NCBI GenBank assembly: GCA_947492385.1
Contig: CANLMX010000006.1
Span: 16,688-80,687 of the forward strand
From: Planctomycetaceae bacterium
GTDB lineage: Bacteria > Planctomycetota > Phycisphaerae > Phycisphaerales > SM1A02
Length of the DNA: 64,000 nucleotides
Reading direction: 5' to 3'
Below, in pieces: positions 1-8,668 of this stretch. Each line of letters starts with the position of its first letter. Positions within the stretch are counted from its first letter, which is position 1. The translations under genes and the position numbers were made by a program. The notes beneath the pieces were generated by a model. It ran no database searches, was not told where the DNA came from, and worked only from the letters and a program-made list of their open reading frames with translations.

Positions 1-599
1 AGGAGGGCAAGATGAACCGGTGGGTCGAGTGGTACGAGCACGTGCTCGGCTTCTCGATGTTCAAGCACTTCGACGACAAGGACATCTCCACCGAGTACTC
101 GGCCCTGATGTCCAAGGTGATGGCCAGCGGAAACCAGCTCATCAAGTTCCCGATCAACGAGCCCGCCGCGGGCAAGAAGAAGAGCCAGATCCTCGAGTAC
201 CTCGAGTGGCACGACATGACCCCCGGCGTGCAGCACCTGGCGCTGCGCACCGACGACGAGCTTGCGAGCGTCGCCGAGCTGCGCCGCCGCGGCGTCGACT
301 TCCTCACCATTCCCGAGGCCTACTACCAGGGCGTGTGGAACCGCGTGGACGCGATGCTGCGCCAGCATGGCCACGCGGCCGTCAAGGAAGACCACCAGCG
401 GATCAAGGACCTCGGCATCCTGGTGGACGCCGACGACGAGGGCTACCTGTTGCAGCTCTTCAGCAAGCCTCTCCAGGACCGCCCCACCCTGTTCTTCGAG
501 ATCATCTGCCGCCGTGGCAGCCAGAGCTTCGGCAAGGGCAACTTCAAGGCGCTGTTCGAGAGCCTCGAGCTCGAGCAGGAGCGGCGCGGGAACCTCTGA
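1..599 (+). CDS. hpd: 4-hydroxyphenylpyruvate dioxygenase, 3' part (5' end outside window)
   Basis: This enzyme converts 4-hydroxyphenylpyruvate to homogentisate with Fe(II) and O2, the second step of tyrosine breakdown in the cytoplasm. The reading frame is open from the window edge, and the Met at base 12 is internal because the preceding codons read in frame (EGKMNRWVEWYEHVLGF). The visible C-terminal domain carries the family signature FDDKDISTEYSALMSKVM, the second iron-binding His in GVQHLAL and the iron-binding Glu in FFEII near the C-terminus. The first iron ligand should lie upstream of the window. hmgA and fahA, the next two pathway enzymes found here, lie within 6 kb, which supports the call. 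The next gene starts 3 bases after the stop. Confidence 0.96.
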   Translation, partial: EGKMNRWVEWYEHVLGFSMFKHFDDKDISTEYSALMSKVMASGNQLIKFPINEPAAGKKKSQILEYLEWHDMTPGVQHLALRTDDELASVAELRRRGVDFLTIPEAYYQGVWNRVDAMLRQHGHAAVKEDHQRIKDLGILVDADDEGYLLQLFSKPLQDRPTLFFEIICRRGSQSFGKGNFKALFESLELEQERRGNL

Positions 600-602
600 T
601 CC

Positions 603-2222
603 GTGCGCGTGCGCCGGCTGGCCGCGTGGTGCGCGGCGGCGATCGCCGCCGCTGCGGTCGTCGCGTGCGTGATCGATGCCGCGCGTGACCGCGCGGACCT
701 GGACGCCGCGGCCCGGCGGATCGCCGACGCGCATTCGGCGCTGGCGCGGCGCGCGCCCGGCGATGCCATCGACGCGCTCCGCGAGGCGGGCGAACGGTTG
801 GGGGCATACGAGGCGCGCCCGGCCTGGCGCCATGCGTGGATGTCGGTCGCCGGATCGTCGCGCGACGCATCGCTCCGCGACGCGTTCGAGGCATGCGTGC
901 GCGATGCGGGCGCTGCGCTGGACGCGCGCGCCGGGTTCCTTTCGCGGCTGAAGCAGGCCTTCGAGCGCATCGAGCGGTCGGTGACCCTCGAGGAGCTCGA
1001 TGCCGCCGACCGCGAGCTGGGAGCCCTGGCCGCCGACGCGGGCGCGGATCCGGAGGCCCTTGCGCCGGTTCGCGAGGCCTCCGCGCGCGCCCGCACGTCC
1101 TACGAACGCGACGTGGCCCGCAACCGCGAGGCCCTCGCCGCGCTTACCGCGGAACTCGACCGTGCGGCGACCCCGTCCGAGCTGCGAGCGGTCATGGACG
1201 CCGTGCTTCCGGCGCGGGCGCGCGGCTCCGACGCCGGCGTCCTGCGCGCCATCACGGGGCGCGCCGCGGTGGCCCTCGACCGCATGCTTCGCGAACGGCT
1301 CGATGCCGCCGAGCGCGAAGGCGCCGACGCCCTCGACGCGGCACGGGCCGACGCGCTTGCGGAGCGCATTGAGCGCGACCCCGACCTGGCCCGGCCCGGT
1401 CATCCGTCGGTGGGCGAACGCGCGCGTGCGGTCCGGGCCTCGCTCCGGGCCCGTGCCGATGCATTGGGAGCCTGGGAGGCGTGCCTGCGCTCGGCGGTCA
1501 CCGCCGTCGAGCGAGGCGACTGGGCCGCCGCGCACGCGTCGGCGCGCGACATGCGCGCGAACCTCGACGCGTGGGAGCGCGCGGCGCCCGGGGTTGCGGC
1601 ACGGGTTGCGCCGGCGGTGGCGCGCATCGATGCCGCGGTCGACCGAGGGCGTTACGAGGCGCTGCTTCGGGCGCCGTGCCTGCGCCACGCGCGCGAGTAC
1701 CTCGAAGGCGCGCCCACCCACCCGCGCAGCATGGCGGAGCCGGTGCGCGCGTGGCTTGCGGCCGCAGGCGATGCGCCGCTCCGCGTGGAACTCGCATCGA
1801 TCCGTTGGGCGGCGACGGGTGCTCCGGTCCCGGGTCGCACGCTGGAGGACCGGCCGGACGCACGCGTGGACCTTCGCGTGGAGGATGCGCCCGGCGCACA
1901 GGTGTCGTTCGCGGACGTGGTCGAGGGCGCCGTGAGCCGTCCCGCGCAGCCCGTCGCGTGCGAGTGGCGCGCGCATGACGGAGGCCTCGTGCGGCTCGGC
2001 ATCCGCATCACCATCGACCTGCGCGACGCGATCGCGGCCGATCCCGTGGCGATCGGGGCGTTGGCGGCGCCGGCGGACGTGCTCGCCGCGCGACGGACCG
2101 TGGTGCTCGAAGCTCGTGACCCCGCATGGAGCGGCCGGCCGCACGAGGTCACGCTCCGCGCGGAGTACGCGGAGGTGCCGGGCCTGCCGGCGTTCGGGGC
2201 GTCGATATCCTCCGCGCCATGA
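603..2222 (+). CDS. Uncharacterised protein with N-terminal membrane anchor or signal peptide
   Basis: No family is recognised. The 539-residue product starts at a GTG 3 bases after the hpd stop. A short basic start (MRVRR) is followed by a hydrophobic Ala-rich stretch at residues 6-24, which could be a signal peptide or anchor. Residues 30-370 are rich in Ala, Arg, Asp and Glu and look almost wholly helical, possibly coiled coil. The last 170 residues look beta-rich and may form a separate domain. The stop overlaps the start of the next membrane protein by ATGA, so the two are probably translated together. Their link to hpd is positional only. Length and steady codon use make this a real gene, but the function is unknown. 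Confidence 0.7.
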   Translation: MRVRRLAAWCAAAIAAAAVVACVIDAARDRADLDAAARRIADAHSALARRAPGDAIDALREAGERLGAYEARPAWRHAWMSVAGSSRDASLRDAFEACVRDAGAALDARAGFLSRLKQAFERIERSVTLEELDAADRELGALAADAGADPEALAPVREASARARTSYERDVARNREALAALTAELDRAATPSELRAVMDAVLPARARGSDAGVLRAITGRAAVALDRMLRERLDAAEREGADALDAARADALAERIERDPDLARPGHPSVGERARAVRASLRARADALGAWEACLRSAVTAVERGDWAAAHASARDMRANLDAWERAAPGVAARVAPAVARIDAAVDRGRYEALLRAPCLRHAREYLEGAPTHPRSMAEPVRAWLAAAGDAPLRVELASIRWAATGAPVPGRTLEDRPDARVDLRVEDAPGAQVSFADVVEGAVSRPAQPVACEWRAHDGGLVRLGIRITIDLRDAIAADPVAIGALAAPADVLAARRTVVLEARDPAWSGRPHEVTLRAEYAEVPGLPAFGASISSAP

Positions 2223-2854
2223 GCACGGGCGCCTCCTCGTTCCCTCCGATCGTCCCGCAGCCGGCCGTCGACCAATCCCGCGACGCCACGTGGCCGGGGT
2301 GGATCGGAGGCCTGTCGGTCGCGTTCGCTGGCCTCACCCTCCTTGGGGCGTGCTGCGGATCCGCCACCCTGCTCTCCGTCAAGCTGTTCGGTGGGATGGC
2401 AGGCATGGACATGGAACTGCCGAGCCCTCCGCGGATCATGGTGGGAATGGTGGTGCTGGGCGGCGTCGTCGCGGTGGTGATGGCCGCCATGCTGTTGATC
2501 GGCGGGATCGGCACGCTTCGACGCCGTCCGTCGGGACCGCGCCTCCTCGTGCGGTACGCGGCGATCAGCCTGGTGCTGGCGATCGTCCAGTTGCCCCTGA
2601 ACCTGATGAGCATCCGTCCGGGTGCGGAGTGGGGATCGGCCCTCGCGCACGCGCAGTTTGATGCGCTGGAGAAGAACGGGACGCAGGTCACTGACGCCCA
2701 GCGCGCCGAAGCCGATGCGCAGGCCGAGCCGACCGCGGTGAACTACGTCATGACGGTCGGTGGCACGCTCATCGGATGCGTCTACCCGGCGGTGCTGCTG
2801 GTGTTCCTGCGGCGGCCGCGCGTGCGTGCACACTGGGAAGCGTGGGCAGGCTGA
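2219..2854 (+). CDS. Uncharacterised integral membrane protein, about 4 TM segments
   Basis: The ATG at 2219 overlaps the preceding stop by four bases (ATGA), so this start is preferred to in-frame upstream codons. The 211-residue product has hydrophobic segments at roughly residues 27-55 (GGLSVAFAGLTLLGACCG), 75-105 (MVVLGGVVAVVMAAMLLI), 112-135 and 180-203, with a short polar N-terminus and an acidic, Gln-rich soluble loop before the last helix. No named family is recognised. It is likely made together with the preceding anchored protein as a membrane pair. The gene ends one base before the convergent RluA-type gene. Confidence 0.7.
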   Translation: MSTGASSFPPIVPQPAVDQSRDATWPGWIGGLSVAFAGLTLLGACCGSATLLSVKLFGGMAGMDMELPSPPRIMVGMVVLGGVVAVVMAAMLLIGGIGTLRRRPSGPRLLVRYAAISLVLAIVQLPLNLMSIRPGAEWGSALAHAQFDALEKNGTQVTDAQRAEADAQAEPTAVNYVMTVGGTLIGCVYPAVLLVFLRRPRVRAHWEAWAG

Positions 2855-2855
2855 G

Positions 2856-3578
2856 TCAACCCCGCGCGAAGCGCGCGTCCGGAGGGCATTCCACCGTCTC
2901 GCCGTCCACTTCCACGCGCCACGCGTGGAGTGCGGGGTGGGCGTCGCGCGATGCGTCACCGCCGTAGAGCGCGTCGCCGCGCAGGGGGTGTCCCAGCGAT
3001 GCGAGCCCCGCGCGCACCTGGTGGCGCCGGCCGCGACCGATGACCTCGACCTCGACCAGGTCGTGCGCACCGTCCACCGCGCGCTCGGCGACGTGCCAGC
3101 GGCATCGTCCGCACTCGGGACCGGTGCCCTCGCGGCGCACCGTCACCTTGCGCGAACCCTTGTGCCGGCTCGAGAAGTACAGGCGGAACGTCCCGTCGTC
3201 GGGAAGCCCCGTTCGCGCAAGCGCCAGGTACGTCTTGCGCGCACCTCCCGAAGATCCAACCTCGCCACGCAGGCGCGCGTGCGCCTCGGCCGTGCGGCCG
3301 GCGACCACGCAGCCGCTCGTGCCCTGGTCCAGCCGATGCGCGATGCCGGCCTCCGGAATCGATGCATGCTCCGGGTGCGCCGCGCGCAGCCACGCCTCCA
3401 GGCTGCCGGCAGCGGCGTCCGCGTCGCGGCCTGGTCCGTCGGCGGCGTCACCTGCTTCACCACCGGACGGCCGTTCCCCGTTCCCGCCCGCGTGCGCCAG
3501 CGTGTGCCAGCCTGCGGGCTTCGCGAGGACGCGCCAGTCGGGACGCTCGATGATCACGCGGGGCTGCGCTGCTTCCAT
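2856..3578 (-). CDS. RluA-family pseudouridine synthase
   Basis: RluA-type synthases isomerise uridine to pseudouridine in rRNA or tRNA. The 240-residue product contains the catalytic motif HRLDQGTSG, whose Asp is the family nucleophile, and a second conserved block near GRRHQVRAGLASLGHPLRGD. There is no S4 domain. Residues 30-58 are a Gly/Asp-rich low-complexity insertion before the catalytic core (AGDAADGPGRDADAAAG). The target RNA cannot be assigned. The gene is divergent from hmgA, with only 20 bases between the two start codons, and convergent with the upstream membrane gene. A second member of the family lies at 29564-30331. Confidence 0.9.
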   Translation of the reverse strand: MEAAQPRVIIERPDWRVLAKPAGWHTLAHAGGNGERPSGGEAGDAADGPGRDADAAAGSLEAWLRAAHPEHASIPEAGIAHRLDQGTSGCVVAGRTAEAHARLRGEVGSSGGARKTYLALARTGLPDDGTFRLYFSSRHKGSRKVTVRREGTGPECGRCRWHVAERAVDGAHDLVEVEVIGRGRRHQVRAGLASLGHPLRGDALYGGDASRDAHPALHAWRVEVDGETVECPPDARFARG

Positions 3579-3598
3579 CCTTCTACACTACCCGAGCC
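3579..3598. promoter_or_regulatory. 20-base divergent start region with overlapping -10-like hexamers
   Basis: Only 20 bases separate the ATG of the minus-strand RluA-type gene (3578) from the ATG of hmgA (3599). The plus strand has TACACT at 3584-3589, 9 bases before the hmgA ATG. The minus strand has TAGTGT, the complement of 3585-3590, 6 bases before the other ATG. No room remains for a normal leader with a Shine-Dalgarno site in front of hmgA, so transcripts would be leaderless or nearly so. This is inferred from sequence only. Confidence 0.45.
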
Positions 3599-4939
3599 AT
3601 GCCTTACTACTCGACGCTCGGCCAGATCCCCAAGAAGCGCCACGTGCAGTTCCGCCGCCCCGACGGCGCGCTCTACAGCGAGGAGGTGTTCGGCACCGAG
3701 GGATTCGTGGGCCCCACGTCCACGCTCTACCACATCAACCCGCCCACGCAGGTGATTGGCTGGAAGACGCTCTACGGCACCAAGCCCGAGTACATCGAGC
3801 AGGACGTCATGCGCATGCGGCACCTGAAGACCGCGCCCATGCCGCCCAAGGGCGATCCCATCACCGGCCGCGTGGTCCTCTTCGGGAACTCCGACGTCGA
3901 GATGGCCATGTGCGTCCCGGCCGAGAAGATGGACTACTTCTTCAAGAACGCCATGGGCGACGAATGCATCTTCGTGCACTTCGGTTCGGGCGTCGTGCAC
4001 ACCACCTTCGGGACGCTGAAGTTCGGTCCCAAGGACTACATCGTGATTCCCAAGGGCATCACCTACCGGATGACGTTCGACCGCCAGAAGCCCGGCGAGC
4101 CGAACCCCCGCTTCGTGGTCTTCGAGACCGCCAACGGCAGCCACATCGGCCCCCCGCCCCGCTACGTGAGCAAGCAGACCAGCCAGTTCCTGGAGCATGC
4201 GCCGTACTGCGAGCGGGACCTGCGCCTGCCCCAGCTGCCGCTCACCTTCGACACGAAGGGCGAGTTCGAGGTGCGCATCAAGGCCCGCGACCTGGTGCAC
4301 AGCTACACGTACACGTATCACCCGCTCGACGTCGTCGGCTGGGACGGCTGCTACTACCCGTACTGCTTCAACATCGACGACTTCGCGCCCATCGTCGGCA
4401 AGCTGCACATGCCGCCGCCGATCCACCAGACCTTCGAAGGGCACAATTTCGTCATCTGCAGCTTCTGCCCGCGGCTCCTGGACTTCCATCCGGACGCCAT
4501 CCCGGTGCCGTACAACCACTCGAACCTGGACAGCGACGAGATCCTCTACTACGTCGAGGGCAACTACAAGGCGCGCAAGGGCATCGAGCAGTGCTCGATC
4601 ACCGTGCACCCGCAGGGCATCCCGCACGGGCCGCACCCGGGCACGGTGGAAAAGTCGATCGGCGCCAAGGAGACCTCTGAACTCGCCGTGATGTGCGACA
4701 CCTTCCGGCCGATGTTCCCGACGAAGGCGGCCATGGGCCTCGACGACCTGGCGTACCCGAGGAGCTGGGAGGGCGAGCATTTCCCCGTGAGCCTCGAGCA
4801 GCACCACGCGAACGGCGCGCACCGGCGCGGCGGCGCGAAGGCCGCGAAGTCCGCAAGGTCCGACGGCCCCAAGGCGAAGGTCACGAAGCCTTCGAAGCCC
4901 GCCCGCAAGGCCGGCGGCTCGACCAACACCTGGGACTGA
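3599..4939 (+). CDS. hmgA: Homogentisate 1,2-dioxygenase
   Basis: This enzyme opens the aromatic ring of homogentisate to give maleylacetoacetate, using Fe(II) and O2. The 446-residue product has the cupin-fold architecture of the family from its first residues, and recognisable blocks include IPKGITYRMTFD, the HPLDVVGWDGCYYPYCFNIDDF region and the late Gly/His-rich stretch HPQGIPHGPHPGT. The last 45 residues form a Lys/Ala-rich tail (KAAKSARSDGPKAKVTKPSK) that is not part of the catalytic fold. The stop lies 12 bases from the convergent fahA stop. With hpd and fahA it gives three of the four steps from hydroxyphenylpyruvate to fumarate and acetoacetate. Confidence 0.95.
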   Translation: MPYYSTLGQIPKKRHVQFRRPDGALYSEEVFGTEGFVGPTSTLYHINPPTQVIGWKTLYGTKPEYIEQDVMRMRHLKTAPMPPKGDPITGRVVLFGNSDVEMAMCVPAEKMDYFFKNAMGDECIFVHFGSGVVHTTFGTLKFGPKDYIVIPKGITYRMTFDRQKPGEPNPRFVVFETANGSHIGPPPRYVSKQTSQFLEHAPYCERDLRLPQLPLTFDTKGEFEVRIKARDLVHSYTYTYHPLDVVGWDGCYYPYCFNIDDFAPIVGKLHMPPPIHQTFEGHNFVICSFCPRLLDFHPDAIPVPYNHSNLDSDEILYYVEGNYKARKGIEQCSITVHPQGIPHGPHPGTVEKSIGAKETSELAVMCDTFRPMFPTKAAMGLDDLAYPRSWEGEHFPVSLEQHHANGAHRRGGAKAAKSARSDGPKAKVTKPSKPARKAGGSTNTWD

Positions 4940-4951
4940 GGAACCCCCGCC

Positions 4952-6250
4952 TCACCTTGCCGGCAGCACGACGCCGCGGCACTCGCCGAACCCGATGCGG
5001 CGCGCGCCGTGGCCTTCGCACCACCCGCGGATGACGAGTTCGTCGCCGTCCTGCAGGAAGCGGCGCTCGGTGCCGTCGCCGAGCATGATCGGCTCCGTCC
5101 CGCGCCAGGTGCGTTCCAGCATGCAGCCGCGGCTCTCCTTGGTGGGGCCGCTGATGGTGCCGCTCGCAAGCAGGTCGCCGGGCCGCATGTTGCAGCCGGT
5201 GGACGTGTGGTGCGCCAGCATCTGGCTCATGGTCCAGTACATGTCGGCGAACGTGCCCAGGCTGATCCGCGTGGGCGCCATGCCCTTCTCCCGCATCGCG
5301 GCGCTCGCCAGCAGGACCTCCAGCTTCACGTCGACCACGAAGTCGCCGTCGCACCGCAGGTAGTCGAGCACCGCGGGGTCGCCCTCGCGACGGGCGGGTC
5401 CGGGCACGCAGAAGGGCCGCAGCGCTTCAAGCGTGACCACCCACGGGCTCACCGACGTGCAGAAGTTCTTCGCGTTGAAGGGGCCCAGCGGCTGGTACTC
5501 CCACTTCTGGATGTCGCGCGCCGACCAGTCGTTGACGATCACGCAGCCGAACAGGTGACCGCGCGCGCTCGCCACGGGGATGCGCTCGCCCATGGCGTTG
5601 CCCGCACCGCCGAAGAACACGCCCATCTCCAGCTCGTGGTCGAGCAGCTTGCTCGGGCCGAAGCTCGGGGGTCCGTCATCGGAGGACACGGTCTGCCCGT
5701 GCGGCCGGCGAACGGGTGTTCCGCTCGCGACGATGCTCGATGCGCGCCCGTGGTAGCCGACCGGGAGGTGCTTCCAGTTGGGCATGAGCGGCTGGTTCGG
5801 CCGGAACATGCTCCCGACGTTGGTGGCATGGTGCTCGCTGGCGTAGAAGTCGGTGTAGTCGCCGATCGCCGCGGGCACGTGCATGGCAAGCGACGCACGG
5901 TCGAGCAGCACGGCATCGCGCCGCGCATGGCGCTCGATGCTGGGCGGGCCGTCCGTCAACAACGCGCGGACGTGCGCGCGGGCCGCCGACCAGTCCGCGG
6001 CGCCCAGGGCCATGAACGCGTTCAGCGTGGGCATGCGCAGCGCCGCCACGACGCGCGGCGGAAGCCCCTCGAGCATCCCGAAGCCCGCCGCCTCGGCCAG
6101 GTCCAGGGCGTGGTCCCCGATGGCGCACACCACGCGCGGCTCGCCCGGCCGGTCGGGTCGCACGGCGACGCCCCACGGCAGGTTCTCGATCGGGAAGTCC
6201 CCGTCGGCGCGGTCGGCGCCGGGGACCCAGCAGCGGGCGGGGTCGGTCAT
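4952..6250 (-). CDS. fahA: Fumarylacetoacetase
   Basis: This enzyme hydrolyses fumarylacetoacetate to fumarate and acetoacetate, the last step of homogentisate catabolism. The 432-residue product matches the two-domain family along its length. The N-terminal domain contains DYTDFYASEHHATNVG, which includes the catalytic-type His and a metal ligand. The C-terminal barrel has GYHGRASSIV, DHELEMGVFFG and VNDWSARDIQKWEYQPLGPF, which supply the remaining acidic metal ligands. The ATG at 6250 is chosen because the upstream gene stops at 6255 and the family start fits there; codons further upstream would run into that gene. It is probably the last gene of an operon with the unknown protein, the MFS transporter and possibly the small gene at 8669-8938. 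Confidence 0.95.
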   Translation of the reverse strand: MTDPARCWVPGADRADGDFPIENLPWGVAVRPDRPGEPRVVCAIGDHALDLAEAAGFGMLEGLPPRVVAALRMPTLNAFMALGAADWSAARAHVRALLTDGPPSIERHARRDAVLLDRASLAMHVPAAIGDYTDFYASEHHATNVGSMFRPNQPLMPNWKHLPVGYHGRASSIVASGTPVRRPHGQTVSSDDGPPSFGPSKLLDHELEMGVFFGGAGNAMGERIPVASARGHLFGCVIVNDWSARDIQKWEYQPLGPFNAKNFCTSVSPWVVTLEALRPFCVPGPARREGDPAVLDYLRCDGDFVVDVKLEVLLASAAMREKGMAPTRISLGTFADMYWTMSQMLAHHTSTGCNMRPGDLLASGTISGPTKESRGCMLERTWRGTEPIMLGDGTERRFLQDGDELVIRGWCEGHGARRIGFGECRGVVLPAR

Positions 6251-6254
6251 GGAA

Positions 6255-7181
6255 TCAGGCCTTCGCCGCCGCGGGCGGCAGCAATTGGATCGATCGAAGG
6301 TCGCCGAGCGGCTCGTCGAACGAGCAGCTGCCGACGCTGGTCGCGAAGCGCTCGCGCGCCTCGCGGATCTCACCGAGCTTCAGCGTGCGTCCCTTCCAGC
6401 CGACGTTCGTCGGGGTGAACTCGAAGTTCTTCCCGTGGGTGTCGCAGAGGATCATCTCAAGCTCCTCCTGCTCAACCGTGCCGTGCCAAAGCAGCGCCGC
6501 GCCGACGAACACGTTCACGAAGCCGAATTGGTCGCAGCCCACGCTCGTCTCATGGTGGCGGAACGGATGGTGAAGGCCGGCAGTCGCCTTGAAGGGGACC
6601 CCGGCCGCCTTGCACGCGCTCAGGAACTTCGCGACCTCGAGTGGCGTTGGATGCGCCTCGGGGACGGTGCCGCCGGTGCGGATCTTGGCGCCGGACTCCA
6701 TCTCGCTGAGGGCCGCGACCATCCCGCGCACGTCCTGGTTCGCGGGGAGCTCGAACCACGGGAACAACTCCTCGGGCATGAGCTCGAGCGCGCCCTCGAT
6801 GGTGTTCGCGCCCTTCGCCTTGATCTCGATGCTCTCGATGATGGCGCGCCCGGCGCCGGGCTCCGCATGCCGCTTGTTGAAGCGCTCGATCGCGTTCAGC
6901 TCGGCCTCGAAGCTCTCGTCGCCCGCTGCTTCGCTGAGGACGGTGAGCGGCCACGGATCCTCGCTGTCGTCGCGCTCGCCCGCGGGCATCAGCCCCTCGG
7001 CGCAGCGTTCGAACTCCCCCAGCCGCTTCACGGGCACCACCAGCCTGCCGAGCGCCCAGCGGTCGTCGCTTGCGCGGTGGCGCGCATAGTTCGCGACGGT
7101 CTTGGGCATGTCGAGCGCCGCCGGCGGGAAGAGTCCCGCGTAGTCGACGATCCCGTGCATCAGTGCTCGCGTGCTCTCCAT
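6255..7181 (-). CDS. Conserved protein of unknown function, co-operonic with fahA
   Basis: No characterised family is recognised. The 308-residue protein looks soluble, alpha/beta and possibly barrel-like. Its most distinctive block is KIRTGGTVPEAHPTP followed by GVPFKATAGLHHPFR (residues 165-206), a pattern I recall from uncharacterised proteins in other bacteria. That block has several His residues that could bind a metal or an acid substrate. It starts 10 bases after the MFS stop and ends 4 bases before the fahA start, so it is very probably co-transcribed. No maleylacetoacetate isomerase gene is seen in the window, so a role in the homogentisate route is possible but unproven. Confidence 0.75.
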   Translation of the reverse strand: MESTRALMHGIVDYAGLFPPAALDMPKTVANYARHRASDDRWALGRLVVPVKRLGEFERCAEGLMPAGERDDSEDPWPLTVLSEAAGDESFEAELNAIERFNKRHAEPGAGRAIIESIEIKAKGANTIEGALELMPEELFPWFELPANQDVRGMVAALSEMESGAKIRTGGTVPEAHPTPLEVAKFLSACKAAGVPFKATAGLHHPFRHHETSVGCDQFGFVNVFVGAALLWHGTVEQEELEMILCDTHGKNFEFTPTNVGWKGRTLKLGEIREARERFATSVGSCSFDEPLGDLRSIQLLPPAAAKA

Positions 7182-7191
7182 GGGACGGGCA

Positions 7192-8655
7192 TTATGCCCG
7201 CTCGGCGGCGGGCGCGTCCGGCCAGTCCGTGCGGGATCCGTCCGCGGCCTCGGTCCAGTCGAGGCTCGAGCCGAAGCTCTCGCGCAGGCTCATCGCGGCG
7301 GCCATCGCCACCGGCACCAGCACGGCTCCTAGCAGCGCGGCCGCCCGCCACTTCGCCTGCGACGCCTCGGGCCCGGTGCCGTCGCCGGCGAAGACGCCTT
7401 CCAGGAGGTGCCAGAGCACCGCACTGCCTGCCGCCGACCACCGGACGAAGTTCGGGGCGCTCGTGGCGGCCGTCGCACGCAGGTTGGTGCCGAACTGCTC
7501 CGCCGTGGTCGTGACGAACACCGCCCAGTAGCCGCACCCGAAGCCGATCGCCGCGCACACCGCGTAGAACGACCCTGGTGTCGACGCCGGCACGGTGAAG
7601 TAGGCCGCGATGGCCGCAGCGGTCACGACGTGGAACACCAGCAGCGCACGCCGCCGGCTGCGAAGCACCTGGCTCAGGAGGCCGCTTGCCAGGTCGCCAA
7701 GCGCCAGCCCCACGTAGCACCACATGATCGCGAGGCCGGGGCTCGGCAGCCGGTCGCGCGCGATGCCCATCGAGAGCCCGATCGCGTCGCAATACTTCAC
7801 GAGGATGCCGACGCAATACCAGATCGGCACCGCGCACAGGATGAGCGCCAGGAACCGCTTCAGCCGCATCGGAGGCCATGCGAGCATCCAGAATGCGCCC
7901 CGCCCCGTCGCATGGGACTGCTTGACGCGGTCGAACATCCCGCTTTCGACGACGCCCACGCGCAGGAACAGCAGCGCCAGCCCGAGCAGCCCGCCGATCA
8001 GGAACGCGTTCCGCCAGTCGGCCACCATCTCGGTCACGAAGTAGGCGCACACGGCGCCCATGATCCCCACCGTCGCGACCATCGTGGTCGCGAATCCGCG
8101 GCGTTCCTTGTCGACCAGCTCGCTGACGAGCGTGATGCCCGCACCGAGCTCGCCCGCAAGCCCGAAGCCCGCAACGAATCGCAGCACGGCGTATTGGTTG
8201 AACGCGCTCCCAAGGCCGATGGCGTGGAGCGCGGCGCCGAGCCCCTCGTTGGGCACGTCCGCGACGAACGCGTTCAGGATGTTGGCCACCGAGTAGACGA
8301 GGATCGACCCGAAGAGCATCTGCAGGCGGCCCAGGCGGTCGGCCAGCACGCCCCAGGCAAGCCCCCCGAGCACCAGGCCCGTCGTCTGCAGGTAGTTGTC
8401 GAGCAGCACGCCGTTGCGCTGCAGGATGTCGGTCTCGACGGCGGCCTTCGCCTGCTCCATTGACTCAGCATCCGCGAACCGTGCGCTCGCCAGCAGTTCC
8501 TGCTGCGCGGCCGCGATCTTGGTGCCCAGCAGGTCCTTCAGGCTGCGCACGCGGACGAGCGCGAAGAGCAGCAGGTCGAAAATGTCGACGAAGTACCCAA
8601 GCGCCGCCACGGTGGTGGCGAGCGCGACGTTGCGGTCCTGCATCAGCGAGCGCAC
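7192..8655 (-). CDS. MFS transporter, metabolite:H+ symporter type
   Basis: The 487-residue inner-membrane protein has about 12 hydrophobic segments. The loop between TM2 and TM3 carries the MFS signature in the form GVLADRLGRLQ, and a related motif lies between TM8 and TM9. Length and layout resemble symporters for organic acids or other small metabolites. An unusually long soluble loop of about 60 residues, rich in Ala, Glu and Gln, follows TM1 (residues 38-90). It sits upstream of the unknown protein and fahA in the same direction, so uptake of an aromatic acid or related carbon source is a reasonable guess. Substrate specificity cannot be read from the sequence. Confidence 0.88.
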   Translation of the reverse strand: MRSLMQDRNVALATTVAALGYFVDIFDLLLFALVRVRSLKDLLGTKIAAAQQELLASARFADAESMEQAKAAVETDILQRNGVLLDNYLQTTGLVLGGLAWGVLADRLGRLQMLFGSILVYSVANILNAFVADVPNEGLGAALHAIGLGSAFNQYAVLRFVAGFGLAGELGAGITLVSELVDKERRGFATTMVATVGIMGAVCAYFVTEMVADWRNAFLIGGLLGLALLFLRVGVVESGMFDRVKQSHATGRGAFWMLAWPPMRLKRFLALILCAVPIWYCVGILVKYCDAIGLSMGIARDRLPSPGLAIMWCYVGLALGDLASGLLSQVLRSRRRALLVFHVVTAAAIAAYFTVPASTPGSFYAVCAAIGFGCGYWAVFVTTTAEQFGTNLRATAATSAPNFVRWSAAGSAVLWHLLEGVFAGDGTGPEASQAKWRAAALLGAVLVPVAMAAAMSLRESFGSSLDWTEAADGSRTDWPDAPAAERA

Positions 8656-8668
8656 CCGGGGAGCCCGA

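Noticed and set aside
603..2854. A toxin, secretion or defence module formed by the two unknown genes after hpd
   Set aside because: No domain, motif or neighbour supports such a role; they are described only as an anchored protein and a membrane protein.
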